NCBI RefSeq assembly: GCF_036759925.1
Contig: NZ_JAPKIB010000002.1
Coordinates: forward strand, 186,001-250,000
Source: Kluyvera sp036759925
GTDB lineage: Bacteria > Pseudomonadota > Gammaproteobacteria > Enterobacterales > Enterobacteriaceae
Length of the DNA: 64,000 nucleotides
Direction: 5' to 3'
Shown here: positions 25,764 to 34,405 of the stretch, piece after piece
Position numbering within the stretch: position 1 is the first letter of the stretch
Layout: each line of letters starts with the position of its first letter
Translations under genes and position numbers: made by a program
Notes under the pieces: generated by a model
Told to the model about the DNA's origin: nothing
Database searches by the model: none
Seen by the model: the letters and a program-made list of their open reading frames with translations, nothing else

Positions 25764-26195
25764 ATGCAAGAGATTATGCAATTTGTTGGTCGTCACCCTG
25801 TCCTGAGCATCGCGTGGATCGCGCTGCTGGCGGCCGTACTGGTCACCACCTTTAAGGGGCTGATGTCTAAAGTTAAGGTCATCAACCGTGGTGAAGCGAC
25901 CCGTCTGATTAACAAAGAAGACGCGGTGGTGGTTGACCTGCGTCAGCGTGACGATTTCCGTAAAGGCCACATCGCGGGTTCTGTAAACCTGCTGCCAGCT
26001 GAAATCAAAGCCAACAACGTGGGCGAGCTGGAAAAACATAAAGACAAGCCGGTTATCGTTGCCGATGGTTCCGGCATGCAGGCGACGGAATCTGCGAGCG
26101 CGCTGCTGAAAGCCGGCTTTGAAAAAGTCTTCGTACTGAAAGAAGGTATCGCAGGCTGGAGCGGTGAAAATCTGCCTCTGGTTCGCGGCAAATAA
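25764..26195 (+). CDS. yibN: Rhodanese-like membrane protein YibN (no catalytic Cys)
   Basis: 143-residue protein: an N-terminal transmembrane segment (about 13-29, LSIAWIALLAAVLVTTF) and a cytoplasmic rhodanese-like domain (AVVVDLRQRDDFRKGHIAGS...). The position of the active-site Cys reads VADGSGMQATES, and the protein contains no cysteine at all, so sulfurtransferase activity is not expected. The start is the ATG at 25764; the frame is open 23 codons further up, without homology. First of yibN-grxC-secB-gpsA-cysE; it lies beside secB, fitting reports linking YibN to membrane-protein insertion. Confidence 0.94.
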   Translation: MQEIMQFVGRHPVLSIAWIALLAAVLVTTFKGLMSKVKVINRGEATRLINKEDAVVVDLRQRDDFRKGHIAGSVNLLPAEIKANNVGELEKHKDKPVIVADGSGMQATESASALLKAGFEKVFVLKEGIAGWSGENLPLVRGK

Positions 26196-26233
26196 TTCCG
26201 GCTCATTCATCGGGTAAAGTCAGGAGAGCTGTC

Positions 26234-26485
26234 ATGGCTAAGATTGAGATCTATACCAAAGCGACATGTCCTTATTGCCATCGTGCGAAGGCGCTGCTGT
26301 CTGAAAAAGGCATTGCCTTCCAGGAACTGCCAATCGATGGTAATGCCGAAAAGCGCGAAGAGATGATTCAGCGCAGCGGCCGCACCACGGTTCCGCAGAT
26401 TTTTATTGATGCACAGCACATTGGCGGCTGTGACGACTTGTACGCGCTTGATGCGCGTGGTGGACTCGATCCCCTGCTGCGCTAA
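26234..26485 (+). CDS. grxC: Glutaredoxin 3
   Basis: 83-residue glutaredoxin that uses glutathione to reduce disulfides, including ribonucleotide reductase. The CPYC active site is at residues 12-15 (KATCPYCHRAK), with the glutathione-binding TVP motif (TTVPQIFIDAQHIGG) and the conserved GGCDDL. The Shine-Dalgarno is AGGAG. It lies 38 bp after yibN in the same direction. Confidence 0.97.
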   Translation: MAKIEIYTKATCPYCHRAKALLSEKGIAFQELPIDGNAEKREEMIQRSGRTTVPQIFIDAQHIGGCDDLYALDARGGLDPLLR

Positions 26486-26569
26486 TGCTTTGCGAAGCGT
26501 TCACGCCTGACCTGAGCGGGCGTGAGGCATACCGCTTTTTTTAAGGACAACACGAAAGGGTTTTTACAC

Positions 26570-27037
26570 ATGTCAGAACAAAACAACGCAGAAATGGCTT
26601 TCCAGATTCAGCGCATCTACACCAAAGATGTCTCTTTTGAAGCACCAAATGCACCACACGTTTTCCAGAAAGATTGGCAGCCAGAGGTTAAACTTGATCT
26701 TGATACCGCTTCCAACCAGCTGGCTGAAGGCGTGTATGAAGTGGTGCTGCGTGTCACCGTAACGGCGACCCTTGGCGAAGAAACGGCGTTCCTGTGCGAA
26801 ACTCAGCAGGCGGGTATCTTCTCCATCGAAGGTATTGAAGGGACTCAGATGGCTCATTGCCTGGGTGCATACTGCCCGAACATCCTGTTCCCGTATGCGC
26901 GTGAATGCATCACCAGCCTGGTTTCCCGTGGGACTTTCCCACAGCTGAACCTTGCGCCGGTTAACTTTGATGCGCTGTTCATGAACTATCTGCAACAGCA
27001 GGCTGGCGAAGGTGCAGAACAACATCAGGATGCCTGA
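26570..27037 (+). CDS. secB: Protein-export chaperone SecB
   Basis: Tetrameric cytosolic chaperone that keeps preproteins unfolded and delivers them to SecA. 155 residues starting MSEQNNAEMAFQIQRIYTKD and ending EGAEQHQDA. The frame is open 16 codons upstream, but the homologous start is the ATG at 26570. The stop overlaps the gpsA start by 1 bp (TGATG), implying translational coupling. Confidence 0.97.
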   Translation: MSEQNNAEMAFQIQRIYTKDVSFEAPNAPHVFQKDWQPEVKLDLDTASNQLAEGVYEVVLRVTVTATLGEETAFLCETQQAGIFSIEGIEGTQMAHCLGAYCPNILFPYARECITSLVSRGTFPQLNLAPVNFDALFMNYLQQQAGEGAEQHQDA

Positions 27038-28056
27038 TGAACGCATTTAATGCTTCAATGACTGTGATCGGTGCCGGCTCGTACGGCACCGCTCTTGCCA
27101 TCACCGTGGCAAGAAACGGCCACCAGGTTGTACTCTGGGGCCACGACCCCAAACATGTCGCGACCTTACAGCACGATCGCTGCAATGCGGCATTCCTTCC
27201 CGACGTTTCGTTCCCTGATACCCTCCACCTGGAAAGCGACTTAGCGACCGCGCTGGCTGCCAGCCGCGATATTCTGGTGGTGGTGCCAAGCCACGTATTT
27301 GGCGATGTATTGCGCCAGATGAAACCGCTGCTGCGTCCTGACGCGCGCCTGCTCTGGGCGACGAAAGGGCTGGAGGCTGATACTGGCCGCCTGCTGCAGG
27401 ACGTGGCGCGTGAAGCGCTGGGCGACGAGATACCACTGGCGGTGATTTCCGGCCCGACCTTTGCCAAAGAGTTGGCAGCAGGTATGCCAACGGCGATTTC
27501 GCTGGCGGCCACGGACCCGGTCTTTGCCGACGATTTGCAGCAATTGCTGCATTGCGGCAAGAGCTTCCGCGTCTACAGCAACCCGGATTTCATTGGCGTC
27601 CAACTGGGCGGCGCGGTGAAAAACGTGATTGCGATTGGCGCGGGTATCTCCGACGGTATCGGCTTTGGCGCGAATGCACGTACGGCGCTGATTACCCGTG
27701 GGTTGACCGAAATGTCGCGCCTCGGCGTGGCGCTGGGGGCTGACCCGGTGACCTTTATGGGCATGGCGGGGCTCGGTGACTTAGTGCTGACCTGTACCGA
27801 CAACCAGTCGCGCAACCGTCGTTTCGGCATGGCGCTGGGGAAAGGCGCACAGGTTCAGGAAGCGCAGGACAGTATTGGCCAGGTGGTCGAAGGTTACCGT
27901 AATACCAAAGAAGTCCGCGAGTTGGCGCACCGCACAGGTGTCGAAATGCCAATAACCGAGGAAATTTATCAGGTATTATATTGCGGAAAAAACGCGCGCG
28001 AGGCAGCATTGACCTTATTAGGTCGTGCACGCAAGGATGAGCATAGCGGCAGCTAA
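27037..28056 (+). CDS. gpsA: Glycerol-3-phosphate dehydrogenase [NAD(P)+]
   Basis: Biosynthetic enzyme reducing dihydroxyacetone phosphate to sn-glycerol-3-phosphate for phospholipids. 339 residues: the N-terminal VIGAGSYGTALA Rossmann motif, VISGPTFAKELA, the catalytic Lys in GGAVKNVIAIGAG, and NQSRNRRFG in the C-terminal helical domain. It overlaps secB by one base and precedes cysE by 79 bp. Confidence 0.97.
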   Translation: MNAFNASMTVIGAGSYGTALAITVARNGHQVVLWGHDPKHVATLQHDRCNAAFLPDVSFPDTLHLESDLATALAASRDILVVVPSHVFGDVLRQMKPLLRPDARLLWATKGLEADTGRLLQDVAREALGDEIPLAVISGPTFAKELAAGMPTAISLAATDPVFADDLQQLLHCGKSFRVYSNPDFIGVQLGGAVKNVIAIGAGISDGIGFGANARTALITRGLTEMSRLGVALGADPVTFMGMAGLGDLVLTCTDNQSRNRRFGMALGKGAQVQEAQDSIGQVVEGYRNTKEVRELAHRTGVEMPITEEIYQVLYCGKNAREAALTLLGRARKDEHSGS

Positions 28057-28135
28057 AAACGCAGGAAACCTTTGTCATCCCGACGATCCGGCAAGCGCAG
28101 ACTTGCCGATCGTTCCAATATGTCTGGAGTAAGCA

Positions 28136-28957
28136 ATGTCGTGTGAAGAACTGGAAATTGTCTGGAACAATATTAAAGCGGAAGCCAGGGCTCTGGCGGA
28201 CTGTGAGCCTATGCTCGCCAGTTTTTATCACGCGACGTTACTCAAGCACGAAAACCTCGGCAGCGCCTTAAGCTACATGCTCGCCAATAAGCTGGCTTCG
28301 CCGATTATGCCCGCTATCGCTATTCGCGAAGTGGTGGAAGAGGCCTACGCCGCAGACCCGGAAATGATCGCCGCCGCCGCCTGTGACATTCAGGCCGTGC
28401 GCACCCGTGACCCGGCGGTCGACAAATATTCTACGCCGCTGCTGTACCTGAAAGGCTTCCACGCCTTACAGGCCTACCGTATCGGCCACTGGCTGTGGGC
28501 GCAGGGGCGACGCGCGCTGGCCATTTTCCTGCAAAATCAGGTTTCGGTGTCGTTCCAGGTGGACATTCACCCCGCGGCGAAGATTGGCCGTGGCATCATG
28601 CTCGACCACGCGACCGGTATTGTGGTGGGCGAAACGGCGGTTATTGAAAACGACGTCTCTATCCTGCAGTCCGTGACCCTCGGCGGGACCGGTAAAACCA
28701 GCGGCGACCGTCACCCGAAAATTCGTGAAGGCGTGATGATTGGGGCTGGGGCGAAGATCCTCGGCAATATTGAAGTGGGTCGCGGTGCGAAGATTGGCGC
28801 GGGCTCGGTGGTGCTTCAGCCGGTGCCGCCACACACCACCGCTGCGGGCGTACCGGCGCGTATCGTCGGCAAGCCGGAGTCGGATAAACCGGCGATGGAT
28901 ATGGACCAGCACTTCAACGGTATTAACCACGGCTTTGAGTACGGCGACGGAATTTAA
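28136..28957 (+). CDS. cysE: Serine O-acetyltransferase
   Basis: First dedicated step of cysteine synthesis: acetyl-CoA plus serine gives O-acetylserine. 273 residues: an N-terminal helical domain (about 1-140), then left-handed beta-helix hexapeptide repeats (HPAAKIGRGIMLDHATGIVVGETAVIE, split by loops) with catalytic His and Asp in LDHATG, and the C-terminal tail ending in Ile (EYGDGI), which by family docks into CysK to form cysteine synthase. It is last in the yibN-cysE gene row. Confidence 0.97.
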   Translation: MSCEELEIVWNNIKAEARALADCEPMLASFYHATLLKHENLGSALSYMLANKLASPIMPAIAIREVVEEAYAADPEMIAAAACDIQAVRTRDPAVDKYSTPLLYLKGFHALQAYRIGHWLWAQGRRALAIFLQNQVSVSFQVDIHPAAKIGRGIMLDHATGIVVGETAVIENDVSILQSVTLGGTGKTSGDRHPKIREGVMIGAGAKILGNIEVGRGAKIGAGSVVLQPVPPHTTAAGVPARIVGKPESDKPAMDMDQHFNGINHGFEYGDGI

Positions 28958-28969
28958 CGTTGCTGTTTT

Positions 28970-29022
28970 CCCGGCGTCGCTTCGCTCGGCCGGGCTACCT
29001 TCAAATGTAGCCCGGGCAAGGT
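28970..29022. repeat. REP-like pair between cysE and trmL
   Basis: An inverted copy of the REP-like element (CCCGGCGTCGCTTCGCTCGG through CCGGGCTAC, 28970-28998) is followed by a second partial unit starting GTAGCCCGGGC at about 29008. Convergent placement between cysE and trmL fits a BIME-type repeat with a transcript-end role. Confidence 0.75.
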
Positions 29023-29023
29023 G

Positions 29024-29497
29024 CTAGCTGCGCAATACCGCGCCCGGATACCCCAGCTGGCGCCACGCCTCATACACCACCACCGACACCGCGTTCGACA
29101 GATTCATGCTGCGGCTGTCCGGCATCATTGGAATCCGAATTTTTTGTTCCGGCGGCAGCGCGTCCAGAATGGTCGCCGGTAGCCCGCGCGTTTCTGGGCC
29201 AAACATCAGATAGTCACCGTCCTGATAGCTTACCGCGCTGTGTGCGGGCGTACCTTTGGTGGTCAGGGCAAACAGACGCTGCGGGTTTTCGCTCTCAACA
29301 AAGGCGGCGTAATTGGCATAGCGTGTCACGGCGGTGAACTCGTGGTAGTCCAGCCCAGCGCGGCGTAAGCGCTTGTCGTCCCAGGCAAAACCCATCGGTT
29401 CGATGATATGCAGACGAAAGCCGGTGTTGGCGCACAGACGGATGATGTTCCCGGTATTGGGTGGGATTTCAGGTTCGAATAAAACGATGTTAAGCAT
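29024..29497 (-). CDS. trmL: tRNA (cytidine/uridine-2'-O-)-methyltransferase TrmL
   Basis: SPOUT-superfamily (trefoil knot) methyltransferase modifying the ribose at wobble position 34 of the tRNA-Leu isoacceptors. 157 residues: N-terminal LNIVLFEPEIPPNTGNIIRL; knot motifs FGPETRGLP and IPMMPDSRSMNLSNAVSVVVYEA (split at the serine). Convergent with cysE, as in E. coli. Confidence 0.96.
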   Translation of the reverse strand: MLNIVLFEPEIPPNTGNIIRLCANTGFRLHIIEPMGFAWDDKRLRRAGLDYHEFTAVTRYANYAAFVESENPQRLFALTTKGTPAHSAVSYQDGDYLMFGPETRGLPATILDALPPEQKIRIPMMPDSRSMNLSNAVSVVVYEAWRQLGYPGAVLRS

Positions 29498-29572
29498 GCT
29501 GCCCCCTTGGATTGCGGGGCAGGATAGCAGAATTTAGGGAAACCCTCACTCGAACAGCGTACGCCGTTTCGT

Positions 29573-29598
29573 CCCCTCGCCCCTACTAGGGTGAGGGG
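29573..29598. repeat. Short GC-rich inverted repeat between lldD and trmL
   Basis: CCCCTCGCCC at 29573-29582 pairs with GGGTGAGGGG at 29589-29598 with one G-T wobble. It lies 17 bp downstream of the lldD stop, but no T-tract follows on the lld strand, so its role as a terminator is doubtful. Similar short CCCTC/GGGAG palindromes occur at 33469-33493 and 36798-36816. Confidence 0.55.
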
Positions 29599-29614
29599 GA
29601 AAAACCGCACGGAC

Positions 29615-30799
29615 CTACGCCGCGCTCCCTTGCTTAATCATCTGAAACGCCTGCGCCACTTCTCCACTCTGCACCAGCGAATCACGGCTAATCTCTTTAA
29701 TCGATTTCGCTCCGGTCAGCGTCATCGCCACCTTCATCTCTTTCTCAACCAGATTCAGCAGATTAGCCACGCCCGCCTGGCCGTGTGTCGCCAGCGCATA
29801 CAGATACGCGCGGCCTAACAGCACGCTATCCGCACCCAGCGCAATCATGCGCACCACGTCCAGGCCGTTACGGATACCGCTGTCGGCCAGGATCGTAATA
29901 TCGCCTTTCACCGCATCGGCAATCGCCGGCAGCGCGCGGGCGGAGGAGAGCACGCCGTCGAGCTGGCGGCCGCCGTGGTTGGAGACGACGATCCCGTCGG
30001 CGCCGAAGCGCACCGCGTCGCGGGCATCTTCCGGGTCGAGGATCCCTTTGATCACCATCGGGCCATCCCAGAATTCGCGGATCCACTCCAGGTCTTTCCA
30101 CGAGATGGACGGATCGAAATTATTCGCCAGCCAGCCAATGTAATCTTCCAGCCCGGTTGGCTTGCCGAGGTAGGTGGAGATATTGCCCAGGTCGTGTGGG
30201 CGACCGTTCAGGCCTACGTCCCACGCCCACTGTGGATGGGTGGCGGCCTGCCAGTAGCGGCGCATGGCGGCATTCGGGCCGCTCATGCCGGAGTGGGCGT
30301 CGCGATAGCGCGCGCCTGGGGTTGGCATATCAACGGTAAAGACCAGCGTTGAGCAGCCCGCCGCTTTGGCGCGCTCCAGCGCGTTGCGCATAAAGCCGCG
30401 ATCGCGCAGCACGTACAGCTGGAACCACATCGGGCGCTTGATGGTTGGCGCCACTTCTTCAATTGGGCAGACTGAAACGGTGGAGAGCGTAAACGGAATA
30501 CCTTTGGCATCGGCGGCGGCGGCGGCCTGCACCTCACCGCGACGGGCGTACATACCACATAAGCCAACCGGTGCCAGGGCGACTGGCATAGAAAGCTGCT
30601 CTTTGAACAGCGTGGTTTCGAGGCTCAGGTCGGACATATTTCTCAGGATACGCTGGCGCAGCGCCACATCTGACAGGTCTTCCACGTTGCGGCGCAGGGT
30701 GTGTTCCGCATACGCGCCACCGTCAATATAGTGGAACAAGAACGGTGGCAGGATGCGCTGGGCGGCGGCGCGGTAGTCACTCGCGGCGGAAATAATCAT
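29615..30799 (-). CDS. lldD: L-lactate dehydrogenase (quinone), FMN-dependent
   Basis: Membrane-associated flavoenzyme oxidising L-lactate to pyruvate with electrons to quinone. 394 residues of the alpha-hydroxyacid dehydrogenase TIM barrel: HYIDGGAYAEHTLRRN, ALAPVGLCGMYARRGE, the catalytic SNHGGRQLDG (His base, Arg) and ADSGIRNGLDVVRMIALGA. Third gene of lldP-lldR-lldD; its start overlaps the lldR stop by 4 bp. Confidence 0.97.
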   Translation of the reverse strand: MIISAASDYRAAAQRILPPFLFHYIDGGAYAEHTLRRNVEDLSDVALRQRILRNMSDLSLETTLFKEQLSMPVALAPVGLCGMYARRGEVQAAAAADAKGIPFTLSTVSVCPIEEVAPTIKRPMWFQLYVLRDRGFMRNALERAKAAGCSTLVFTVDMPTPGARYRDAHSGMSGPNAAMRRYWQAATHPQWAWDVGLNGRPHDLGNISTYLGKPTGLEDYIGWLANNFDPSISWKDLEWIREFWDGPMVIKGILDPEDARDAVRFGADGIVVSNHGGRQLDGVLSSARALPAIADAVKGDITILADSGIRNGLDVVRMIALGADSVLLGRAYLYALATHGQAGVANLLNLVEKEMKVAMTLTGAKSIKEISRDSLVQSGEVAQAFQMIKQGSAA

Positions 30800-31572
30800 G
30801 CTTTTTTCTCCCTGGAAAGTTCAGTGTGGTCGTCGGGCAGGCGGGTGATCCGTGCCTGGCGGGCCAGGTCTTCATCAAAACGTTTAATGGTGGTGTGGAC
30901 AAAGCCGAGGTGCGCCATCATTGCCTGACGGGCGCCTTCGGCATCGCCAGCGGTAATGGCGTTCAGTACGGCCAGATGCTGCTCGGTCAGCTTCGCAAAG
31001 ACCGGCGGCACCAGATACATGCGCTCGCGGCTCTGAATGACCGAGGACTGCAGGAGGTCGAAAAAGCCGCGCATGGTTTGCAGCAGCACCACGTTATGGG
31101 ATGCCTCAGCGATGGCCAGATGGAAACGCACGTCGGCCTGCGAGGCGAGATCCGGGTCGTCGCTCTGGGTGGCTTCAAAGCAGAGGCGGATTTTCTCTTT
31201 GTCGGCATCGGTCGCGCGCATCGCGGCGTACCATGCGGTGCTGGCTTCGATGGCGTGGCGGGCTTCAAGGATATCGAAACTGTAGTCCGGGTCGTCGGCC
31301 AGCAGGGTTTTCAGCGGTTGCACAATATTCTGTTCAGACCACCCCTCATGCTGCCAGCGTACGAAGGTGCCGCCGCCGCGACGGCTGAGCAGTAGTCCTT
31401 CGCTCACCAGCTTCGCCAGCGCTTCGCGCAGAGAGTTGCGCGAGACGCCAAGCTGGGCTGCCAGCTTTCTTTCGGCGGGCAATCGCATGCCCGCCTCCAG
31501 CTGCTGTTCTTCAATCAGTGCCCGCACGCGGCAGGCGACATCGTCTGACAGACGTTTGGGCAGTATTATCAC
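30796..31572 (-). CDS. lldR: L-lactate-responsive regulator LldR (GntR/FCD)
   Basis: 258-residue regulator of lldPRD. N-terminal winged helix-turn-helix of the GntR type (MRLPAERKLAAQLGVSRNSLREAL, split), and a C-terminal FCD effector-binding domain with metal/ligand His residues (RFHLAIAEASHN). It overlaps lldP (4 bp) and lldD (4 bp), so the three are coupled. Two sites matching the AATTGG-N5-CCAATT operator occur upstream of lldP. Confidence 0.96.
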   Translation of the reverse strand: MIILPKRLSDDVACRVRALIEEQQLEAGMRLPAERKLAAQLGVSRNSLREALAKLVSEGLLLSRRGGGTFVRWQHEGWSEQNIVQPLKTLLADDPDYSFDILEARHAIEASTAWYAAMRATDADKEKIRLCFEATQSDDPDLASQADVRFHLAIAEASHNVVLLQTMRGFFDLLQSSVIQSRERMYLVPPVFAKLTEQHLAVLNAITAGDAEGARQAMMAHLGFVHTTIKRFDEDLARQARITRLPDDHTELSREKKA

Positions 31573-33224
31573 GGAATCATCCAGGTTAAGACGTAAGCCT
31601 GCAGCGTGGTAATCACGCCCACCATACAGGTGAAGATCAGGCTGTGTTTCACGGTAAAGCGGAACAGGTCAGCCTCTTTGCCCACCAGGCCAACCGCCGC
31701 ACAGGCAATGGCGATGGACTGCGGTGAAATCATCTTCCCGGTCACGCCGCCGGTAGTGTTGGCGGCAACCAGCAGCACGTCCGACACGCCAATCTGTTGC
31801 GCGGCGGTCGCCTGAAGCGCGGCGAACAGGGCGTTGGAAGAGGTGTCTGAACCGGTCAGGAACACGCCAAGCCAACCCAGGAACGGTGAGAAGAAGGTAA
31901 AGGCGTGGCCGGTATGCGCCAGCGCGAGTGCCAGCGTCGACGACAGGCCGGAGTAGTTCGAGATAAAGGCGAACGCCAGCACCATGCCGATGGAGTAAAT
32001 CGGTAACGCCAACTCTTTCAGCGTGGAGCCGAAGGTGCTGATGGCGTCTTTTGGCTTCATGCGCAGCCAGACGATGGAGAGCAGGGCGGCAAACAGAATC
32101 GCGGTGCCGGTTGCCGACAACCAGTCGAACTTATACACCGCTGCATAGGCCGTGGCCTGATTTACCACCGGTGGCATACGCGCAACCAGCTTGTCGAGGT
32201 ACGGTACCGAAATGTTAATCACCAGGTCATACAGCGCGCCGCCCGGTGCGAACAGTGCTTTAAACGGTGGAATACTCCACAGCGTTACGGTGGCGGTCAG
32301 GAACAGGAACGGCGACCAGGCGCGAACCACTTGTCCTGCGGTGTAGTGGGTGCGCGACAGGTTCATATCGACCTGCGAAGCGCCCATATCGCCAAAGCGG
32401 AAAATACGTACCGGCTGCCAGCGCTTGAGGAACAGCGTCAGACAGACCAGAGAAACCAGTGAAGAGATGATGTCCGGCAGTTCCGGCCCCAGGAAGTTGG
32501 AGCTGAGGTACTGAGCGATAGCAAACGAACCGCCCGCGACCATCACGGCAGGCCAGGTCTCTTTGACGCCGCGCCAGCCGTCCATAATCGCCATAATCCA
32601 GAACAGCACGATAATGGTCAGGAACGGCAGCTGGCGGCCAACCATCTGGCCAATGTGGAAGCTATCGAGCCCGGTAACCTGACCGGCAACCAGAATCGGG
32701 ATCCCCATCGCACCGAACGCCACTGGCGCGGTGTTGACGATAAGGCACAGGCCTGCGGCATACAGCGGATTAAAGCCAAGACCAACCAGCAGCGCGGCGG
32801 TAATCGCCACCGGCGCACCAAAGCCCGCCGCCCCTTCGAGGAATGCCCCGAAGGAGAAGCCAACAATCAGCATTTGCAGACGCTGGTCCGGGGTAATTGA
32901 GAGGATTGACGAACGAATAATGTCAAACTGCCCGGTCTTCACCGAGATTTTGTAGACGAAGACGGCAGCGATAATAATCCAGGCAATCGGCCATAGGCCG
33001 TAGAAGAAGCCGTAAACCACCGACGCCAGCGCGCGGTCAACCGGCATCTTGTAGAACAGCAGCGCCACGGCCAGGGCGATAAATACCGTCCAGCTTGCCG
33101 CGACATAGCCTTTCAGCTTGAGCTTAATCAGCGCGAAGAAGAAGAACAGGATCGGAAGTGATGCGATCAGACTAGACAGCCAGATATTCCCAGCCGGGTC
33201 GTAGTTTTGTTGCCAGAGGCTCAT
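31569..33224 (-). CDS. lldP: L-lactate permease
   Basis: 551-residue inner-membrane lactate:H+ symporter of the LctP family, with about 12-14 hydrophobic segments. Family motifs: FGAFLEGAAGFGAPVAITAALLVG (around residues 103-127, split), ANTTGGVTGKMISPQSIA near the C-terminus, and TGSDTSSNALFAALQ. First gene of the lld operon; the leader region 33225-33506 holds the LldR sites. Confidence 0.96.
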   Translation of the reverse strand: MSLWQQNYDPAGNIWLSSLIASLPILFFFFALIKLKLKGYVAASWTVFIALAVALLFYKMPVDRALASVVYGFFYGLWPIAWIIIAAVFVYKISVKTGQFDIIRSSILSITPDQRLQMLIVGFSFGAFLEGAAGFGAPVAITAALLVGLGFNPLYAAGLCLIVNTAPVAFGAMGIPILVAGQVTGLDSFHIGQMVGRQLPFLTIIVLFWIMAIMDGWRGVKETWPAVMVAGGSFAIAQYLSSNFLGPELPDIISSLVSLVCLTLFLKRWQPVRIFRFGDMGASQVDMNLSRTHYTAGQVVRAWSPFLFLTATVTLWSIPPFKALFAPGGALYDLVINISVPYLDKLVARMPPVVNQATAYAAVYKFDWLSATGTAILFAALLSIVWLRMKPKDAISTFGSTLKELALPIYSIGMVLAFAFISNYSGLSSTLALALAHTGHAFTFFSPFLGWLGVFLTGSDTSSNALFAALQATAAQQIGVSDVLLVAANTTGGVTGKMISPQSIAIACAAVGLVGKEADLFRFTVKHSLIFTCMVGVITTLQAYVLTWMIP

Positions 33225-33296
33225 GCAGGTCTCCAGGGGGCCACACGCGCCGGTTGCGGTGAGTCTATGCTCAGCTCTGCTTCACGGTTTGTGTAA

Positions 33297-33313
33297 AAGT
33301 GGCCCTGCCAATA
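33297..33313. promoter_or_regulatory. LldR operator (downstream, near lldP start)
   Basis: AAGTGGCCCTGCCAATA resembles the LldR consensus palindrome AATTGG-N5-CCAATT with a few mismatches. It lies about 75 bp before the lldP start, on the promoter-proximal side. Paired with the stronger site at 33423-33439. Confidence 0.6.
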
Positions 33314-33422
33314 TGGTGATGTAGGGGTAATGCCAATGAATGGTTAACTAAATGTTATGTTCTAGCAACGTGTTTGTGATTAGAAATAATGGAATTGTGA
33401 ACCAATAGCGATTTGGTTGTGA

Positions 33423-33439
33423 AATTGGTTGGGCCAATT
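33423..33439. promoter_or_regulatory. LldR operator (upstream)
   Basis: AATTGGTTGGGCCAATT is a perfect 6-5-6 palindrome of the LldR type. Its centre is 126 bp from the centre of the second site, matching the two-operator looping arrangement described for the E. coli lldPRD promoter. The promoter itself would lie between the two sites; I could not place -35/-10 confidently. Confidence 0.75.
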
Positions 33440-33468
33440 GCGGGAGAGATTTTGGGGGGAGGAAAGAC

Positions 33469-33493
33469 AACCTTCTCCCGGCGGGAGAAGGTT
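33469..33493 (-). terminator. Hairpin downstream of yibL
   Basis: AACCTTCTCCC (33469-33479) pairs perfectly with GGGAGAAGGTT (33483-33493), loop GGC. It starts 13 bp after the yibL stop. The tail on the minus strand is only moderately T-rich, so it may be a terminator or one of the short CTCCC/GGGAG repeats scattered in this window. Confidence 0.55.
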
Positions 33494-33506
33494 CAGGAGA
33501 GGTGAC

Positions 33507-33869
33507 TTAGAACTCGCTCTTCGCGAACCCGGTCATTTCCTGCAGACCCATTTCGCGGCCAAGCGCGCTCATTGGGTGCACAACGACCAGACCACGGACG
33601 CTTTTCTTCAGCTTGCCCATGTCGGCCTGTTCTTTTTTGGTAATCGCACGGCTGAATGGCAGTTTGGTCAGCTGCTGTGCTTCTTTACTGAGCTTCTGAG
33701 TACGGACTTCACGCAGGCGCGCGATTTCCGTTTCAAGCTTGGTTTTTTCAACTTCAAGCTCGGCGTACTTTTCGGCGCCTTCCACCAGGGACAGCGCTGC
33801 CTGCTGGTGGCGAATAGCATCAAGCAGGTCGCTCAGGCGTTTAATTTCGTTTTTTTCGATTTCTTTCAT
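33507..33869 (-). CDS. yibL: YibL family ribosome-associated protein
   Basis: 120-residue, strongly charged protein starting MKEIEKNEIKRLSDLLDAIR with a long helical/coiled-coil N-terminal part (1-75) and a conserved C-terminus (KSVRGLVVVHPMSALGREMG). Proteins of this family have been found with ribosomal particles; the molecular role is unknown. An open frame runs 20 codons further upstream, but the homologous start is the ATG at 33867-33869. Divergent from yibT. Confidence 0.93.
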   Translation of the reverse strand: MKEIEKNEIKRLSDLLDAIRHQQAALSLVEGAEKYAELEVEKTKLETEIARLREVRTQKLSKEAQQLTKLPFSRAITKKEQADMGKLKKSVRGLVVVHPMSALGREMGLQEMTGFAKSEF

Positions 33870-34143
33870 GTTGCCGGTATCTGATAACAAATAGACGTAA
33901 TAGCCTCTAGTATGCGCGTTGTCGCTCATTTCTGGTAGTTAATTATACAAAATCGAGAAGTTACATCACGTGATAATAAGCATGTAATAGATATATTTGC
34001 ATGAATTTAAAGGTGATTTTTTAAATGAGTTAGCGCGATCGCTTTTTTGAAAATAAGTGACAAAAATCCGCACATTTTCCTTAACCGGGTTGGCATTGAT
34101 TATCCATGCTTAAGATAAGGTTAATCGATGAGGAGGATGTGCG

Positions 34144-34356
34144 ATGAGCAATAAAATGGGTGAAAACATTCCGCAGATTATCGATAAAGCGGTCGATTTT
34201 ATGGCCTCCAGCCAGGCGTTTGTCGAGTACCTGCACAAAAAGCCGCATAACGATCGCGTGCCGGACGATATTCCGGAAGATAAAGCCGAGATGTTCCTTG
34301 AGCGTCTGGCCTACTATCGCAACCTGTACCGTCCGGTAGACTCGCAGTACAAATAG
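34144..34356 (+). CDS. yibT: Uncharacterised small protein YibT
   Basis: 70-residue soluble protein, acidic in the middle, starting MSNKMGENIPQIIDKAVDFM and ending in YYRNLYRPVDSQYK. Recognised by similarity to E. coli YibT (conserved DKAVDFMASSQAF and RLxYYRxLYRP). No function is known. A GAGGAGG Shine-Dalgarno lies just before the start. In E. coli the mtlADR operon stands next to it; here yibI follows instead. Confidence 0.88.
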   Translation: MSNKMGENIPQIIDKAVDFMASSQAFVEYLHKKPHNDRVPDDIPEDKAEMFLERLAYYRNLYRPVDSQYK

Positions 34357-34380
34357 CGTCGGTTTGGGCTGTTTCTCAAA

Positions 34381-34405
34381 CGGGTAATGCACTGGGTATT
34401 ACCCG
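34381..34405 (+). terminator. Hairpin after yibT
   Basis: CGGGTAAT (34381-34388) and ATTACCCG (34398-34405) form an 8-bp stem with a 9-nt loop, 24 bp after yibT. There is no clear T-tract, so it is a weak terminator candidate. The rest of the 198-bp gap to yibI shows no gene or remnant that I recognise. Confidence 0.4.

Noticed and set aside
29573..29598. Rho-independent terminator for lldPRD
   Set aside because: The stem is good but no T-tract follows on the minus strand; kept only as a repeat.
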